Shown here piece by piece: positions 1-7,784 of a DNA stretch of 58,504 nt. Each line of letters starts with the position of its first letter. The stretch's first letter is position 1. A program made the position numbers and the translations under genes. The stretch is from Oscillospiraceae bacterium (GTDB lineage: Bacteria; Bacillota; Clostridia; Oscillospirales; Oscillospiraceae). Location: positions 1 through 58,504 of the forward strand of contig JAFQQV010000088.1 of the NCBI GenBank assembly GCA_017410425.1, written 5' to 3'. The notes beneath the pieces are model-generated. The model searched no databases, was not told the origin of the DNA, and saw only the letters and a program-made list of their open reading frames with translations.

Positions 1-80
1 CCCGGCAAGCAGGGCAAGTGTGGCCACACTGCGTCAAAAGAAGCTCGCTCCATTCCATTTTTGCCTTGCAAAAAATTCAT
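1..80 (-). CDS. Possible gene start running off the left edge (unidentified)
   Basis: On the minus strand an ATG at 78-80 follows an excellent ribosome binding site (AAGGAGG, about 8 bases upstream), and the frame stays open to the window edge (26 codons, beginning MNFLQGKNGMERASF). The fragment is too short to recognise. It would be divergent from the glycine riboswitch transcript. The binding site is the main argument; the frame could still be chance. Confidence 0.4.
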   Translation of the reverse strand, partial: MNFLQGKNGMERASFDAVWPHLPCLP

Positions 81-204
81 ATCCGCTCCCTCCTTTTTCC
101 TTTTCCTCGCAAACCCGCTCCGCCGGGCTTTGCTCGAATCCACATGGGATTCGATTTGATTTTTTATTTGCCAACAAAATATTTCAAAAACTTTAACAGT
201 TTAC

Positions 205-233
205 TTGACAATCGCAAATTAAAGTGGTAATGT
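205..233 (+). promoter_or_regulatory. Sigma-A-type promoter of the glycine riboswitch transcript
   Basis: TTGACA at 205-210 and TAATGT at 228-233 are separated by exactly 17 bases. Transcription would start around 240, just before the riboswitch. Confidence 0.7.
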
Positions 234-261
234 TGCAAGGCAATTTGATATCGGCAGTTGA

Positions 262-425
262 AGTTCTTAGGGGAACGGCTTTATGCCTACCGAAGGAGTA
301 AAACTCTCAGGTGCCCGGTCATCGGGTAGGGACTAAGGACAGATGCAGCTCTGGAGAAACTCTTTATGAGTACCGAAGGTGCAAGGCGCTCAGGCGCTGA
401 ATCTCTCAGGTAAAAGGACAGAGAA
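262..425 (+). ncRNA. Tandem glycine riboswitch
   Basis: Two consecutive aptamers are visible. The first (about 265-342) contains CTACCGAAGGAG, CTCAGGTG and ACTAAGGACAG. The second (about 349-424) contains GTACCGAAGGTGCAAG, TCTCAGGTAAAAGGACAG and closing arms CTCTG/CAGAG. CCGAAGG, CTCAGG and AAGGACAG are hallmark glycine aptamer cores. It sits between a strong promoter and an amino acid symporter gene and is followed by an intrinsic terminator at 476-512, so transcriptional control by glycine is the natural reading. Whether glycine turns the gene on or off cannot be decided from sequence alone. Confidence 0.95.
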
Positions 426-427
426 AA

Positions 428-475
428 CAAATGCAGACTCTATATGTGTCTGTGAGTATTTGTTTTGTTTTTCTT
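428..475 (+). promoter_or_regulatory. AT-rich hairpin after the glycine aptamers
   Basis: ACAAAT and CAGAC can pair with GTCTG and ATTTGT across an internal loop, followed by a T-rich run (TTTGTTTTTCTTC). It could be a first terminator or part of the switching region ahead of the stronger hairpin at 476-512. Confidence 0.45.
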
Positions 476-512
476 CGGAGCAGCTGATTTCCAGTTGCTC
501 CGATTATTTTTT
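476..512 (+). terminator. Intrinsic terminator of the riboswitch expression platform
   Basis: An 11-bp stem (CGGAGCAGCTG with CAGTTGCTCCG, one G-U pair) is followed by ATTATTTTTT. It lies only 20 bases before the symporter start codon, so it acts inside the leader and not at the end of a gene. Confidence 0.85.
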
Positions 513-532
513 GTAAGGGAGTAAACCAAACC

Positions 533-1957
533 ATGTTAGCCTCTATTGAATCCGCACTCTATCCTATCGTAGTAAACATCAATACCTATCTTTCCAACTA
601 CGTTCTGGTGTTCCTGCTGGTCGGCGTCGGCCTTTGGTACACTATTAAGACACGCTTTGTTCAGGTTCGCTGCTTCGGCGAGGGTATGAAGAAAGTTTTC
701 GGTAATGTAAAGCTTCGCGGCGACAAGCATGAGAGCGGCATGAGCTCCTTCCAGGCTCTGGCTACCGCTATTGCTGCCCAGGTCGGTACCGGCAACATTG
801 TCGGCGCTTCCGGCGCTATCCTCACCGGTGGTCCCGGTGCTATCTTCTGGATGTGGATCATAGCCTTCCTTGGCATGGCTACCATCTATGCTGAGGCTAC
901 TCTGGCTCAGAAGACCCGCATTGTCGATTCAGACGGCAATGTCCACGGCGGTCCTGTCTACTACATCACCACTGCTTTCAAGGGCGGCTTCGGTAAGTTC
1001 CTGGCTGGCTTCTTCGCAGTTGCCATTATCCTTGCTCTGGGCTTTATGGGCTGCATGGTTCAGTCCAACTCCATCGGCTCCACCTTCCAGACCGCTTTCG
1101 GTATCCCCTCCTGGGTTGTTGGCCTTGTTCTGGTTGCTATCTGCGCCACCATCTTCCTTGGCGGTGTTCAGCGTCTTGCATCTGTCTGCGAAAAGATCGT
1201 TCCCATAATGGCAGCTATTTTTCTTTGCGGCGGTCTTGTTGTTCTCGTTGCCCGCATCCAGTACATCCCCGAAACCTTCGGCATGATCTTCAAGTACGCA
1301 TTCCAGCCTCAGGCCATCATCGGCGGTGCTTTCGGTATTGCCATCAAGGAGGCTATCAGCCAGGGTGCAAAGCGTGGTCTGTTCTCCAACGAGGCCGGCA
1401 TGGGTTCTACCCCCCACGCCCACGCACAGGCAAACGTTGCCCATCCCCATGATCAGGGTGTTGTTGCAATGATCGGTGTCTTTGTTGATACCTTTGTTGT
1501 TCTCACTCTCAACGCTCTTGTCATTATCTCCACTCTCTACACTGCTGACGGTCCTCTCCACGAATGTGGCGCAGCTGCCGCAAGCACTGTGCTCACCAAG
1601 GCAAATCTTGCCCAGACCGCTTTCGGCACCATTTTCGGCGAAAGCTTCGGCGCAATGTTTGTTGCAGTATGTCTGTTCTTCTTCGCATTCTCCACTATTC
1701 TCAGCTGGAACCTCTTTGGTAAAATCAATGTTGTCTATCTCTTCGGCAAAAAGAATCCCAAGACCTGCACTGTTATCTACACCCTTATTGCTCTGGTATT
1801 CATCTTCCTTGGTACTCTGGTTTCCAACGATCTGGTCTGGGAGCTGACCGACGCTTTCAACTACCTGATGGTTCTGCCCAACGCACTGGCTCTCTTTGCA
1901 CTGACCGGTATGGTGGTCAAGTCTGTAAAGGAAGTTGACGAAAAGAAGAAAAAGTAA
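533..1957 (+). CDS. Sodium:alanine/glycine symporter (AlsT/AgcS family)
   Basis: A 474-residue integral membrane protein of the alanine or glycine:cation symporter family, which imports small neutral amino acids with sodium. The family core GNIVGASGAILTGGPGA is near residue 87, GAKRGLFSNEAGMGS near 282, and about ten hydrophobic segments run to a lysine-rich cytoplasmic end. Length is normal for the family. The start is supported by AAGGGA 13 bases upstream. It is a single-gene transcript controlled by the glycine riboswitch, which favours glycine as a physiological substrate, and it ends at a strong terminator. Confidence 0.95.
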   Translation: MLASIESALYPIVVNINTYLSNYVLVFLLVGVGLWYTIKTRFVQVRCFGEGMKKVFGNVKLRGDKHESGMSSFQALATAIAAQVGTGNIVGASGAILTGGPGAIFWMWIIAFLGMATIYAEATLAQKTRIVDSDGNVHGGPVYYITTAFKGGFGKFLAGFFAVAIILALGFMGCMVQSNSIGSTFQTAFGIPSWVVGLVLVAICATIFLGGVQRLASVCEKIVPIMAAIFLCGGLVVLVARIQYIPETFGMIFKYAFQPQAIIGGAFGIAIKEAISQGAKRGLFSNEAGMGSTPHAHAQANVAHPHDQGVVAMIGVFVDTFVVLTLNALVIISTLYTADGPLHECGAAAASTVLTKANLAQTAFGTIFGESFGAMFVAVCLFFFAFSTILSWNLFGKINVVYLFGKKNPKTCTVIYTLIALVFIFLGTLVSNDLVWELTDAFNYLMVLPNALALFALTGMVVKSVKEVDEKKKK

Positions 1958-1971
1958 TATGTATTAAAACT

Positions 1972-2011
1972 AAAAGAGCTTGCTGTTCATATTAGAACGG
2001 CAAGCTCTTTT
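1972..2011. terminator. Bidirectional intrinsic terminator
   Basis: A 17-bp perfect stem (AAAAGAGCTTGCTGTTC and its complement) with loop ATATTA lies between the convergent symporter and acetyltransferase pseudogene. A-runs and T-runs on both sides allow it to serve both strands. Confidence 0.85.
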
Positions 2012-2017
2012 CTATGC

Positions 2018-2426
2018 TTATTGCTCTATCCGCTTTTTGATTTTGGCAGGGACACCGGCGATCAGGCAATTTCCCGGCACATCTTCTGTCACAACACTTC
2101 CGGCGGCGATCACACAGCCTGCGCCTATGCTTACGCCCTGCAAGACGGAAACATTTGCGCCAAACCAGCAATTATCCCCTATCACAATGGGCAAGGCCCT
2201 TTCAAGGCCCTTGTTTCTTTCTGCATAATTCATGGGATGGGATGCCGTATAAAATCCGCAGAAAGGGCCGATAAAAACATTATCTCCAATTTCAATTGTT
2301 CCGCCGTCCATTAAATAGCAGCCGTGATTCACAAAACAGCTCTGCCTTTCTTCTCTCTTCCAGCAGGTCTTTATCAAAATTTGCATCATGCCACTGGCCC
2401 TGAAGCATCTTTTCTTTTTCGGTCAT
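2018..2426 (-). pseudogene. Maltose/galactoside O-acetyltransferase remnant with internal deletion
   Basis: Two parts of a maltose O-acetyltransferase lie in different frames. The first starts at 2426 after GGAGG and encodes the N-terminal Mac segment ([31 protein letters not shown]). The second is the left-handed beta-helix part, which joins in another frame around [19 protein letters not shown] and carries IGPFCGFYTASHP and AGSVVTEDVPGNCLIAGVPAKI. Intact relatives are about 185 residues and have roughly 50 residues, including the CDYG region, between these parts. That stretch is missing here and the frame shifts at the junction (near 2330-2340). The beta-helix part alone is 123 codons from an internal ATG. 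It is the last gene of the 2-5 kb minus-strand group. Confidence 0.8.
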
Positions 2427-2472
2427 TTGTGTTGTTCCTCCGGAAATCTTTCGACCTTGTTCAATAATTATA

Positions 2473-2907
2473 TTACTTTTTCAATGCTTTCTCTGTTTCT
2501 GCCATATCCTGCTCAATCAGAGGACGCATGCTGTCCTTGTATTTTGACAAATCAGCACTATGAAAACAGGCTAATATTCTCTGGATATACTGTGGTTTCG
2601 CTGTTCCCACCTGTGCCAGTGCCTTTATGCATTGTCTTGCTGTAATTGGTTTTTCGTCTGTGACATGGGCAAGATACTCGTCAAGAATGGCATCAAAACG
2701 ATTTTCATCGTCCCATTGTGCATTGGCAGCAAGGATATACAACACACGGTTTCTCACAAATGACTTTGGATGATTAAGTAATGTTGCAAACGCGTTGAAG
2801 TGTTCGTACCATTCATCGCTAAGCTGACTTTCGGAGATGATTTTGTCAGCAACAGCACAGGCATATTTATCATCTTTTGATGTCAGCTTTGAGATTATTT
2901 CCTGCAT
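2473..2907 (-). CDS. HEAT-repeat-like hypothetical protein
   Basis: A 144-residue, almost entirely helical, soluble protein. Helix pairs such as [20 protein letters not shown] and [20 protein letters not shown] resemble HEAT/armadillo repeats, which usually act as protein-binding scaffolds. There is no signal peptide or catalytic motif. The start follows GGAG ten bases upstream. It lies between the acetyltransferase remnant and the GNAT gene, all on the minus strand, and may share their transcript. No specific function is assigned. Confidence 0.65.
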   Translation of the reverse strand: MQEIISKLTSKDDKYACAVADKIISESQLSDEWYEHFNAFATLLNHPKSFVRNRVLYILAANAQWDDENRFDAILDEYLAHVTDEKPITARQCIKALAQVGTAKPQYIQRILACFHSADLSKYKDSMRPLIEQDMAETEKALKK

Positions 2908-2948
2908 AGCACCACATCTCCAAATCCAAGTTTTCAGAACAGATTATA

Positions 2949-3473
2949 CTACTCTTTTTCGCGCTTTTTCAATTCATATGACGGATGATACAAACCGGTC
3001 GGCTCGTAGAATTCGTCGCCGATATAGTCAAAGCCTAATTTGCCCAGTACCTTTGCAGATGCTGTGTTTTTGGGGTTATGCCCGGCAAAGAGGCCGTCGG
3101 CATTCAAAGCCGAAAAAGCATAGTCTATTACGGCCCGGGCCGCTTCCACGGCATAGCCCTGTCTCCAGAACTTCGGCCGCAAATGAAATCCCAGCTCAAA
3201 TGTACCCTCACCGCGTGGCCTTAAACCGCAGCAGCCAATAAGCTCATCTGAATCCAGGGCAAAAACGGGCCAGTACTGCACACGGTATTGCGCATTATTA
3301 TCCACTTCTTTTTGCAAACGAGTGGCGATGTCCTCCATGCTGAAGCTGCCGCTGGAGCAGATGTACCTTGTTACCTCAGCATCACCCCAAAGCAGCTCTG
3401 CAAGTTTTATATCGCCAGCTTCCCATTTGGAGAAGCCACAGCGCTTTGTGCTCATGAAAAAATTTCTTGCCAT
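2949..3473 (-). CDS. GNAT N-acetyltransferase (RimJ/RimL type)
   Basis: A 174-residue GCN5-related acetyltransferase. Recognisable parts are the strand LIGCCGLRPRGEGTFELGFHL, the acetyl-CoA loop region RPKFWRQGYAVEAARAVIDYAF, and the C-terminal NPKNTASAKVLGKLGFDYIG typical of the RimJ/RimL-like branch. These enzymes acetylate amino groups of proteins, antibiotics or small molecules; the substrate cannot be inferred. AGGGTGA precedes the ATG. It is a probable member of the minus-strand group of small genes. Confidence 0.85.
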   Translation of the reverse strand: MARNFFMSTKRCGFSKWEAGDIKLAELLWGDAEVTRYICSSGSFSMEDIATRLQKEVDNNAQYRVQYWPVFALDSDELIGCCGLRPRGEGTFELGFHLRPKFWRQGYAVEAARAVIDYAFSALNADGLFAGHNPKNTASAKVLGKLGFDYIGDEFYEPTGLYHPSYELKKREKE

Positions 3474-3500
3474 ATTTTCACCCTTGCAAATTTAACTTGC

Positions 3501-4133
3501 TTATACATTTTTTATCGGATGTCTGATGACGGTTTTCAACTTTTCGGGAGCAACCTTTCTGGCATCGGACAAATAAATCTCATGGTGCAGTCTGCCCTCA
3601 GAGAAGTCATTTACATATCCGGTCCGCTCAAGATACTCATCCATCAATGCAACACTGGCAGGCTCATCATCAAAGGGGCCCAGATGCATTATCTGGACGC
3701 ACAGGCCCTCGTCGATGCTCAGATACTCAGCAGAGGTGCAATCCAGCTTTTTCTTCTTGCTTGCAGTTTCCACCGCCCAGTTGAAATCAGCCTCGCTAAT
3801 AAAGTCCGGCAGGCGAATTACAGAAATCCAGTTGAAAGTGGATTTATCGGAATAGTCCACGCCCTCCACATTATCCTGCCACCAGAAGCCTTCAAGAGGC
3901 GGGACCACGTATTCAAAAAATCCCTCGATTTTGTAATCGCTTTTATAGCTCATTTTCAGGGTGTAGGCCACAGCATAGAGAACACCAATGGCCTGCTGAT
4001 ATGCCCCGTCCTCTTCGTTGGGATCACCCTTGCCTCTGACGGCGATATAGTTTGCCTTTGGAACAATGACTATCTCCGGCTTATTCCTGGGCATATAAAA
4101 TTCCTTATATTCTTTTTTGAAATCAAATGCCAT
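3501..4133 (-). CDS. GyrI-like small-molecule-binding domain protein
   Basis: A 210-residue protein of the stand-alone GyrI-like/SOUL-fold type. Features are the opening VIVPKANYIAVRGKGDPNEEDGAYQQAIG, the aromatic stretch YVVPPLEGFWWQDN, and the ending ARKVAPEKLKTVIRHPIKNV. Relatives bind small hydrophobic compounds or act as hydrolases. No DNA-binding domain is attached. The start is set by AGGGAGG. The neighbouring acetyltransferase and VOC genes fit a detoxification theme, but that is inference. Confidence 0.8.
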   Translation of the reverse strand: MAFDFKKEYKEFYMPRNKPEIVIVPKANYIAVRGKGDPNEEDGAYQQAIGVLYAVAYTLKMSYKSDYKIEGFFEYVVPPLEGFWWQDNVEGVDYSDKSTFNWISVIRLPDFISEADFNWAVETASKKKKLDCTSAEYLSIDEGLCVQIMHLGPFDDEPASVALMDEYLERTGYVNDFSEGRLHHEIYLSDARKVAPEKLKTVIRHPIKNV

Positions 4134-4150
4134 AACTGCCTCCCTGGAAT

Positions 4151-4759
4151 TTAATACTTTTCCTCAAGTTCAAGCTTTAGAAACGGTGTAGGACCATTCT
4201 GATCCTCGTCCCATTCTGCCCAACCAAAATACACAGCGTCAGTTACAGATTCATTCAAATAAATCTTACCGTCAACATTCCCCTCAAAATCTTTCCCGGA
4301 GAATATATTACCCACATTAATGACATCGCCCGCATATTTATAGCCGTCAGGCAATTCATAGCTTAGTTTTCCCTTGTGGAAAAAACCATTGCCGTCAAGG
4401 TAAACGTGAGCCGCTATTGCCCAAGTATCTGTCTCCACAGACTCACCGCCCGCATCTTTGAGGCCACAGATTACAACTACACCGTTGTTCTTGAAATTTA
4501 CAATAAGTGTAAGATTACCTGTTTGCCATTCGGCGGTATTGTCTTCACTGAAATCCGGCTCCCCCCAGACTTCTTTTAACTGATTGATTTTATATCCGGG
4601 TAAAAGACTGTTGACTTCAGATTCAGTCATTTCAGCAAGAGCTGCCAATGCAGGAATATTATCGTTGCTTTTTCTCATTGAATAGGCAACACGCCACGCG
4701 AAGACTGCCCCAACAATCACTGCAAGAACAATAAACGCAACTGTGATTTTCTTCTTCAT
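4151..4759 (-). CDS. Membrane-anchored hypothetical protein
   Basis: A 202-residue protein with a short basic N-terminus (MKKKIT) and one hydrophobic segment at residues 5-22, lacking a lipobox cysteine, so it is probably a signal-anchor protein facing outward. The region from about residue 55 (GYKINQLKEVWGEPDFSEDN) looks like the small alpha/beta modules of Gram-positive surface proteins. I do not recognise a family with certainty. GAGGT precedes the start. The gene follows the VOC gene closely and is probably co-transcribed with it. Confidence 0.6.
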   Translation of the reverse strand: MKKKITVAFIVLAVIVGAVFAWRVAYSMRKSNDNIPALAALAEMTESEVNSLLPGYKINQLKEVWGEPDFSEDNTAEWQTGNLTLIVNFKNNGVVVICGLKDAGGESVETDTWAIAAHVYLDGNGFFHKGKLSYELPDGYKYAGDVINVGNIFSGKDFEGNVDGKIYLNESVTDAVYFGWAEWDEDQNGPTPFLKLELEEKY

Positions 4760-4785
4760 ACAATACCTCGCTCATAAACTTAAGT

Positions 4786-5244
4786 TTAACGCATACAGGC
4801 ATTTACAAATTTCATGGGGACATCCATGCGCTCTGCGACCTGCTCCGGCGTCATGCCGCTATCAAGAAAGCGCAGGCAAACCACTTTTATGTTTTCGCCA
4901 ATTTCAATAATATGCTTGTCCGGGTCATAAATTCTTACCACGCGCTGTCCCCATGAATGCTCATGCACGGGGTGAACATATTCCACATCACAGGCTTGCA
5001 GCTTTTCGATAAACTTATCGAAATTATCCTCTTCAAAGTAAAGCTCTGCACTGTTGCTGCCAAAAGAAACCTTGTCGCTGCCAATGAAGTCTTTCCAGCT
5101 TTCAAGGGTCTGCAGGGACAAGCCGCCGGTCAAAGTTTTGTTTGCACCAAAATCCATGATCACACGAAGTCCAAGGACTTTTTTGTAAAACTCAAGGGAC
5201 TTATCCATATCACGCACTACGAGCATGGGATTTTTGAGTTTCAT
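4786..5244 (-). CDS. VOC family (glyoxalase/bleomycin-resistance fold) protein
   Basis: A 152-residue single-chain VOC protein. Two beta-alpha-beta-beta-beta modules begin at NPMLVVRDMDKSLEFYKKVLG and at SAELYFEEDNFDKFIEKL, ending in VRIYDPDKHIIEIGE. After residue 118 there is an extra helical tail (CLRFLDSGMTPEQVAERMDV) resembling a small helix-turn-helix, which is not part of the basic fold. Relatives include resistance proteins and dioxygenases; no substrate is indicated. It is the first gene of the minus-strand group, with a clear promoter upstream and GGAGGT before the ATG. Confidence 0.85.
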   Translation of the reverse strand: MKLKNPMLVVRDMDKSLEFYKKVLGLRVIMDFGANKTLTGGLSLQTLESWKDFIGSDKVSFGSNSAELYFEEDNFDKFIEKLQACDVEYVHPVHEHSWGQRVVRIYDPDKHIIEIGENIKVVCLRFLDSGMTPEQVAERMDVPMKFVNACMR

Positions 5245-5279
5245 AAGCTGTACCTCCGCAGAATTTTTTCTTTGAACAT

Positions 5280-5308
5280 ATTATACCACGAAAGCATTAG
5301 CTGTCCAA
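5280..5308 (-). promoter_or_regulatory. Promoter of the VOC-to-acetyltransferase gene group
   Basis: On the minus strand TTGGAC (5303-5308) and TATAAT (5280-5285) are spaced by 17 bases, 36 bases before the VOC start codon. It is back to back with the MATE leader promoter. Confidence 0.75.
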
Positions 5309-5325
5309 GCAGAATACGGCTCAGC

Positions 5326-5354
5326 TTGACATTTGCTGTAAAGAAATATAAAAT
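5326..5354 (+). promoter_or_regulatory. Promoter of the MATE leader RNA
   Basis: TTGACA at 5326-5331 and TAAAAT at 5349-5354 have a 17-base spacer. The predicted transcription start (about 5360) coincides with the first paired base of the leader RNA. Confidence 0.8.
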
Positions 5355-5357
5355 GTA

Positions 5358-5445
5358 GTAGCTTGCTCGGAGGCAAGTCATTCGCTGGAAATGACACGCC
5401 GGATAAGGCACAGGTTGGAATACCTGCACCTTGTCCGGCGTTTTT
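5358..5445 (+). ncRNA. Candidate guanidine-IV (mepA-type) riboswitch with terminator
   Basis: Three consecutive hairpins fill the leader. P1 is CTTGC/GCAAG (5362-5366, 5373-5377) with loop TCGGAG. P2 is TCATT/AATGA (5378-5382, 5390-5394) with loop CGCTGGA. A long terminator stem follows (5397-5414 with 5423-5440) and ends in TTTTT. Known guanidine-IV riboswitches sit upstream of MATE (mepA) genes in Clostridia and control termination, which matches this layout. The assignment rests on gene context, two small GC-rich loops and the terminator. I could not compare with the family alignment. Confidence 0.65.
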
Positions 5446-5459
5446 CACTGGAGAATTTT

Positions 5460-6773
5460 ATGGATTTGCTTACATGTAAAATAAGACCTGCATATTTCAA
5501 ATACCTGGCCGCCGCATCCGGAAGCGCCCTGGTAGCATCCATTTTCGGTTTGGTGGATGCCATGATGGTTGGACAATATCACGGCCCGGCAGGCAACGCC
5601 GCGCTTGCCGTGTTCAATCCCCTCTGGAGCATAATTTACTGTCTTGGACTGCTGGCAGGTATCGGCGGCAGTGTGTTGTTTGCCAATGCCCGGGGCAGAA
5701 AGGATGAGCGCGCAGCACAGGAGTATTTTACCCTCAGTGTTATTTTTGGTCTGGCGCTATCCTCTCTGGCTCTTTTGGGAATAGGTTTGTTTAACGAGCA
5801 ATTGTTCCGATTTTTTGGGGCTGACGATGAGTTGCTCCATCTTGTAAAGCAGTATCTGGCTCCAATATATTTTGCGATACCTTGCTGCGTGTTCAGCAAC
5901 ATTCTCTCTGCCCTGCTGCGTAATGACGGCAATCCGAATCTAGCAACAAAAGCAGTTATCATCGGTGGCCTGTTCAACGTGTTTGGAGACTATTACTGCG
6001 TATTTGTGCTGGACATGGGTATTCTGGGTGCAGGACTTGCAACCGCAATCGGTCAGTACATTGCAATTCTTGTTATGCTGCTGCACTTTGTCGGGAAGAA
6101 AAACACCCTTCACTTTGTAAGAGTATCCTTTGCTGTCCGAAAGCTGGGTAATATAACTGCCACTGGCTTCTCCACTGCGATCAGCGACCTTGCCATGGGC
6201 ATCATAGGTGTGCTTTTCAACCGGCAGATAATGAAGTACCTTGGCACAGATGCATTGGCTGTGTATGGCATCATAACGCAGGTAAGCGCATTTGCCCAGT
6301 GCCTTGCATACGGCGCCGGCCAGGCAGCGCAGCCCATTATTTCACAAAATCACGGTGCAGGGCAGTATAAGCGCATCAGGGAATGTCTCAAGTACGGGCT
6401 GTTTACCAGCGCGGCAATGGGTATTATCTGGACATCCGCTATGCTGCTTGCCCCAAAGCTGCTGGTCAGCCTCTTCATGACCCCAACTTCTTCTGTGTTG
6501 GAAATAGCCCCCGGAATCATCCGGGCTTATGGTATCTCTTACATTTTGCTGCCCTTTAATATGTTTGCCACCTACTATTTCCAGGCAATCTTGCAAGCCC
6601 GTGTATCAATGATTGCCTCGGTTGCAAGAGGTGCAGTAATCAGCGGTGCACTGATTATGCTGCTTCCCGTTCTGGCAGGTGCAAACAGCATCTGGTATTC
6701 CATGCTGATTACCGAAATTCTGGTAGCTGCATACGGGATCTGCCACATGCTGAGATACTCAAAGGAAACTTGA
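5460..6773 (+). CDS. MATE family efflux transporter (MepA-like)
   Basis: A 437-residue MATE exporter with twelve expected membrane segments. The opening YLAAASGSALVASIFGLVDAMMVGQYHG and the middle repeat (TGFSTAISDLAMGIIGVLFN) mark the two halves. The frame could open at 5391, but that ATG lies inside the leader hairpins; the ATG at 5460 has GGAGA six bases upstream and begins MDLLTCKI, so I use it. Under the candidate guanidine-IV leader the expected cargo would be guanidine or guanidinylated compounds, although the family is broadly multidrug. Expression would be gated by the terminator at 5397-5445. Confidence 0.92.
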   Translation: MDLLTCKIRPAYFKYLAAASGSALVASIFGLVDAMMVGQYHGPAGNAALAVFNPLWSIIYCLGLLAGIGGSVLFANARGRKDERAAQEYFTLSVIFGLALSSLALLGIGLFNEQLFRFFGADDELLHLVKQYLAPIYFAIPCCVFSNILSALLRNDGNPNLATKAVIIGGLFNVFGDYYCVFVLDMGILGAGLATAIGQYIAILVMLLHFVGKKNTLHFVRVSFAVRKLGNITATGFSTAISDLAMGIIGVLFNRQIMKYLGTDALAVYGIITQVSAFAQCLAYGAGQAAQPIISQNHGAGQYKRIRECLKYGLFTSAAMGIIWTSAMLLAPKLLVSLFMTPTSSVLEIAPGIIRAYGISYILLPFNMFATYYFQAILQARVSMIASVARGAVISGALIMLLPVLAGANSIWYSMLITEILVAAYGICHMLRYSKET

Positions 6774-6848
6774 ATCACAAGCTCAGACTTCATTTTGTCC
6801 CAAAACATGCTATACTTGTAAAAAAATGCATTTACCGGAGCTGATTTT

Positions 6849-7784
6849 ATGAAATACAAAATCGCAGAAGAACTGATCCCGATAACCAAGCTTCCTACGC
6901 CTTCAAATCCCGCACTTATGCCCATACTTAACAGGATGATGGGGCTGATGTTCCGCTGTAAAAGCGATGAACATGTTTCCGTGCGAAAGTATAAGCTGAC
7001 AAGCTTTGATGGCAAGAGCTTCAGCTGCTATGTAATTGAGCCAAAAGATTGCGGCAATAAGCCCCTCCCCTGTCTGGTGTTCTTCCATGGCGGCGGATTC
7101 ATGCTCCGGGCCTCCGGCGCACACTATCAGCTTGCAAAGGAGTATGCTGCAAAAACGCCCTGCAGAGTCATCTATCCGGACTATCGGCTTGCTCCGAAGC
7201 ATCCCTTCCCCGCTCCGGTGGAAGACTGTTATGCAAGCTACCATTGGGCCATTGAACATGCGGACAAGCTTCATATTGACACTGAGCGCATCGCCATCGG
7301 CGGAGACAGCGCAGGCGGCAATCTGGCTGCAGCTGTGACCCTTATGGCCCGGGACAGAGGCTTGATCCTTCCAAAGCTTGCCATGCTGATTTATCCTGTC
7401 GCCGACAGGCGCATGCTCACGCAGTCCATGCAGGATTTTACCGACACTCCGGTGTGGAATGCAGAGCTGTCAAAAGTCATGTGGAAAGCATATCTGGGCG
7501 ATCAAAAGCCTGAACACATTGAATACGCATCCCCACTTGAAGCGGCTTCCTTTGCCGCTTTTCCTGAGAGCTATATTGAAGTATCTGAGTTTGACTGTCT
7601 CAGAGATGAGGGCATAGCACTGCATGAGCGGCTGCTGGCAGAAGGCATTCAAAGCCAACTTCACCGTATTGATTTTGCATGCCATGGTTTCGAGACCGCT
7701 GTCGACAGCAGCATCACAAGAAGCGCCATGGAGCGGAGAATACAGCTGCTGCAGAAAGCTTTCGGGGTAGAGCATGAACGATGA
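6849..7784 (+). CDS. Alpha/beta hydrolase, acetyl-esterase (HSL/Aes) type
   Basis: A 311-residue esterase of the hormone-sensitive-lipase-like family. HGGG (residues 80-83) forms the oxyanion hole and GDSAGG (152-157) holds the nucleophile Ser154. The acid and base are in SEFDCLRDEG and ACHGFE near the C-terminus. It would hydrolyse short acyl esters in the cytoplasm; no signal peptide is seen. GGAG precedes the start. Its end overlaps the next gene by 11 bases, implying translational coupling. Confidence 0.92.
   Translation: MKYKIAEELIPITKLPTPSNPALMPILNRMMGLMFRCKSDEHVSVRKYKLTSFDGKSFSCYVIEPKDCGNKPLPCLVFFHGGGFMLRASGAHYQLAKEYAAKTPCRVIYPDYRLAPKHPFPAPVEDCYASYHWAIEHADKLHIDTERIAIGGDSAGGNLAAAVTLMARDRGLILPKLAMLIYPVADRRMLTQSMQDFTDTPVWNAELSKVMWKAYLGDQKPEHIEYASPLEAASFAAFPESYIEVSEFDCLRDEGIALHERLLAEGIQSQLHRIDFACHGFETAVDSSITRSAMERRIQLLQKAFGVEHER

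Noticed and set aside
134..153. Hairpin CGAATCC/GGATTCG considered as a tRNA end or terminator
   Set aside because: No tRNA cloverleaf can be built around it and the stem is only 7 bp. It is more likely a leader hairpin or chance.
18..230. A 70-codon plus-strand frame at the left end
   Set aside because: It overlaps the riboswitch promoter, has no ribosome binding site, and its product looks random.
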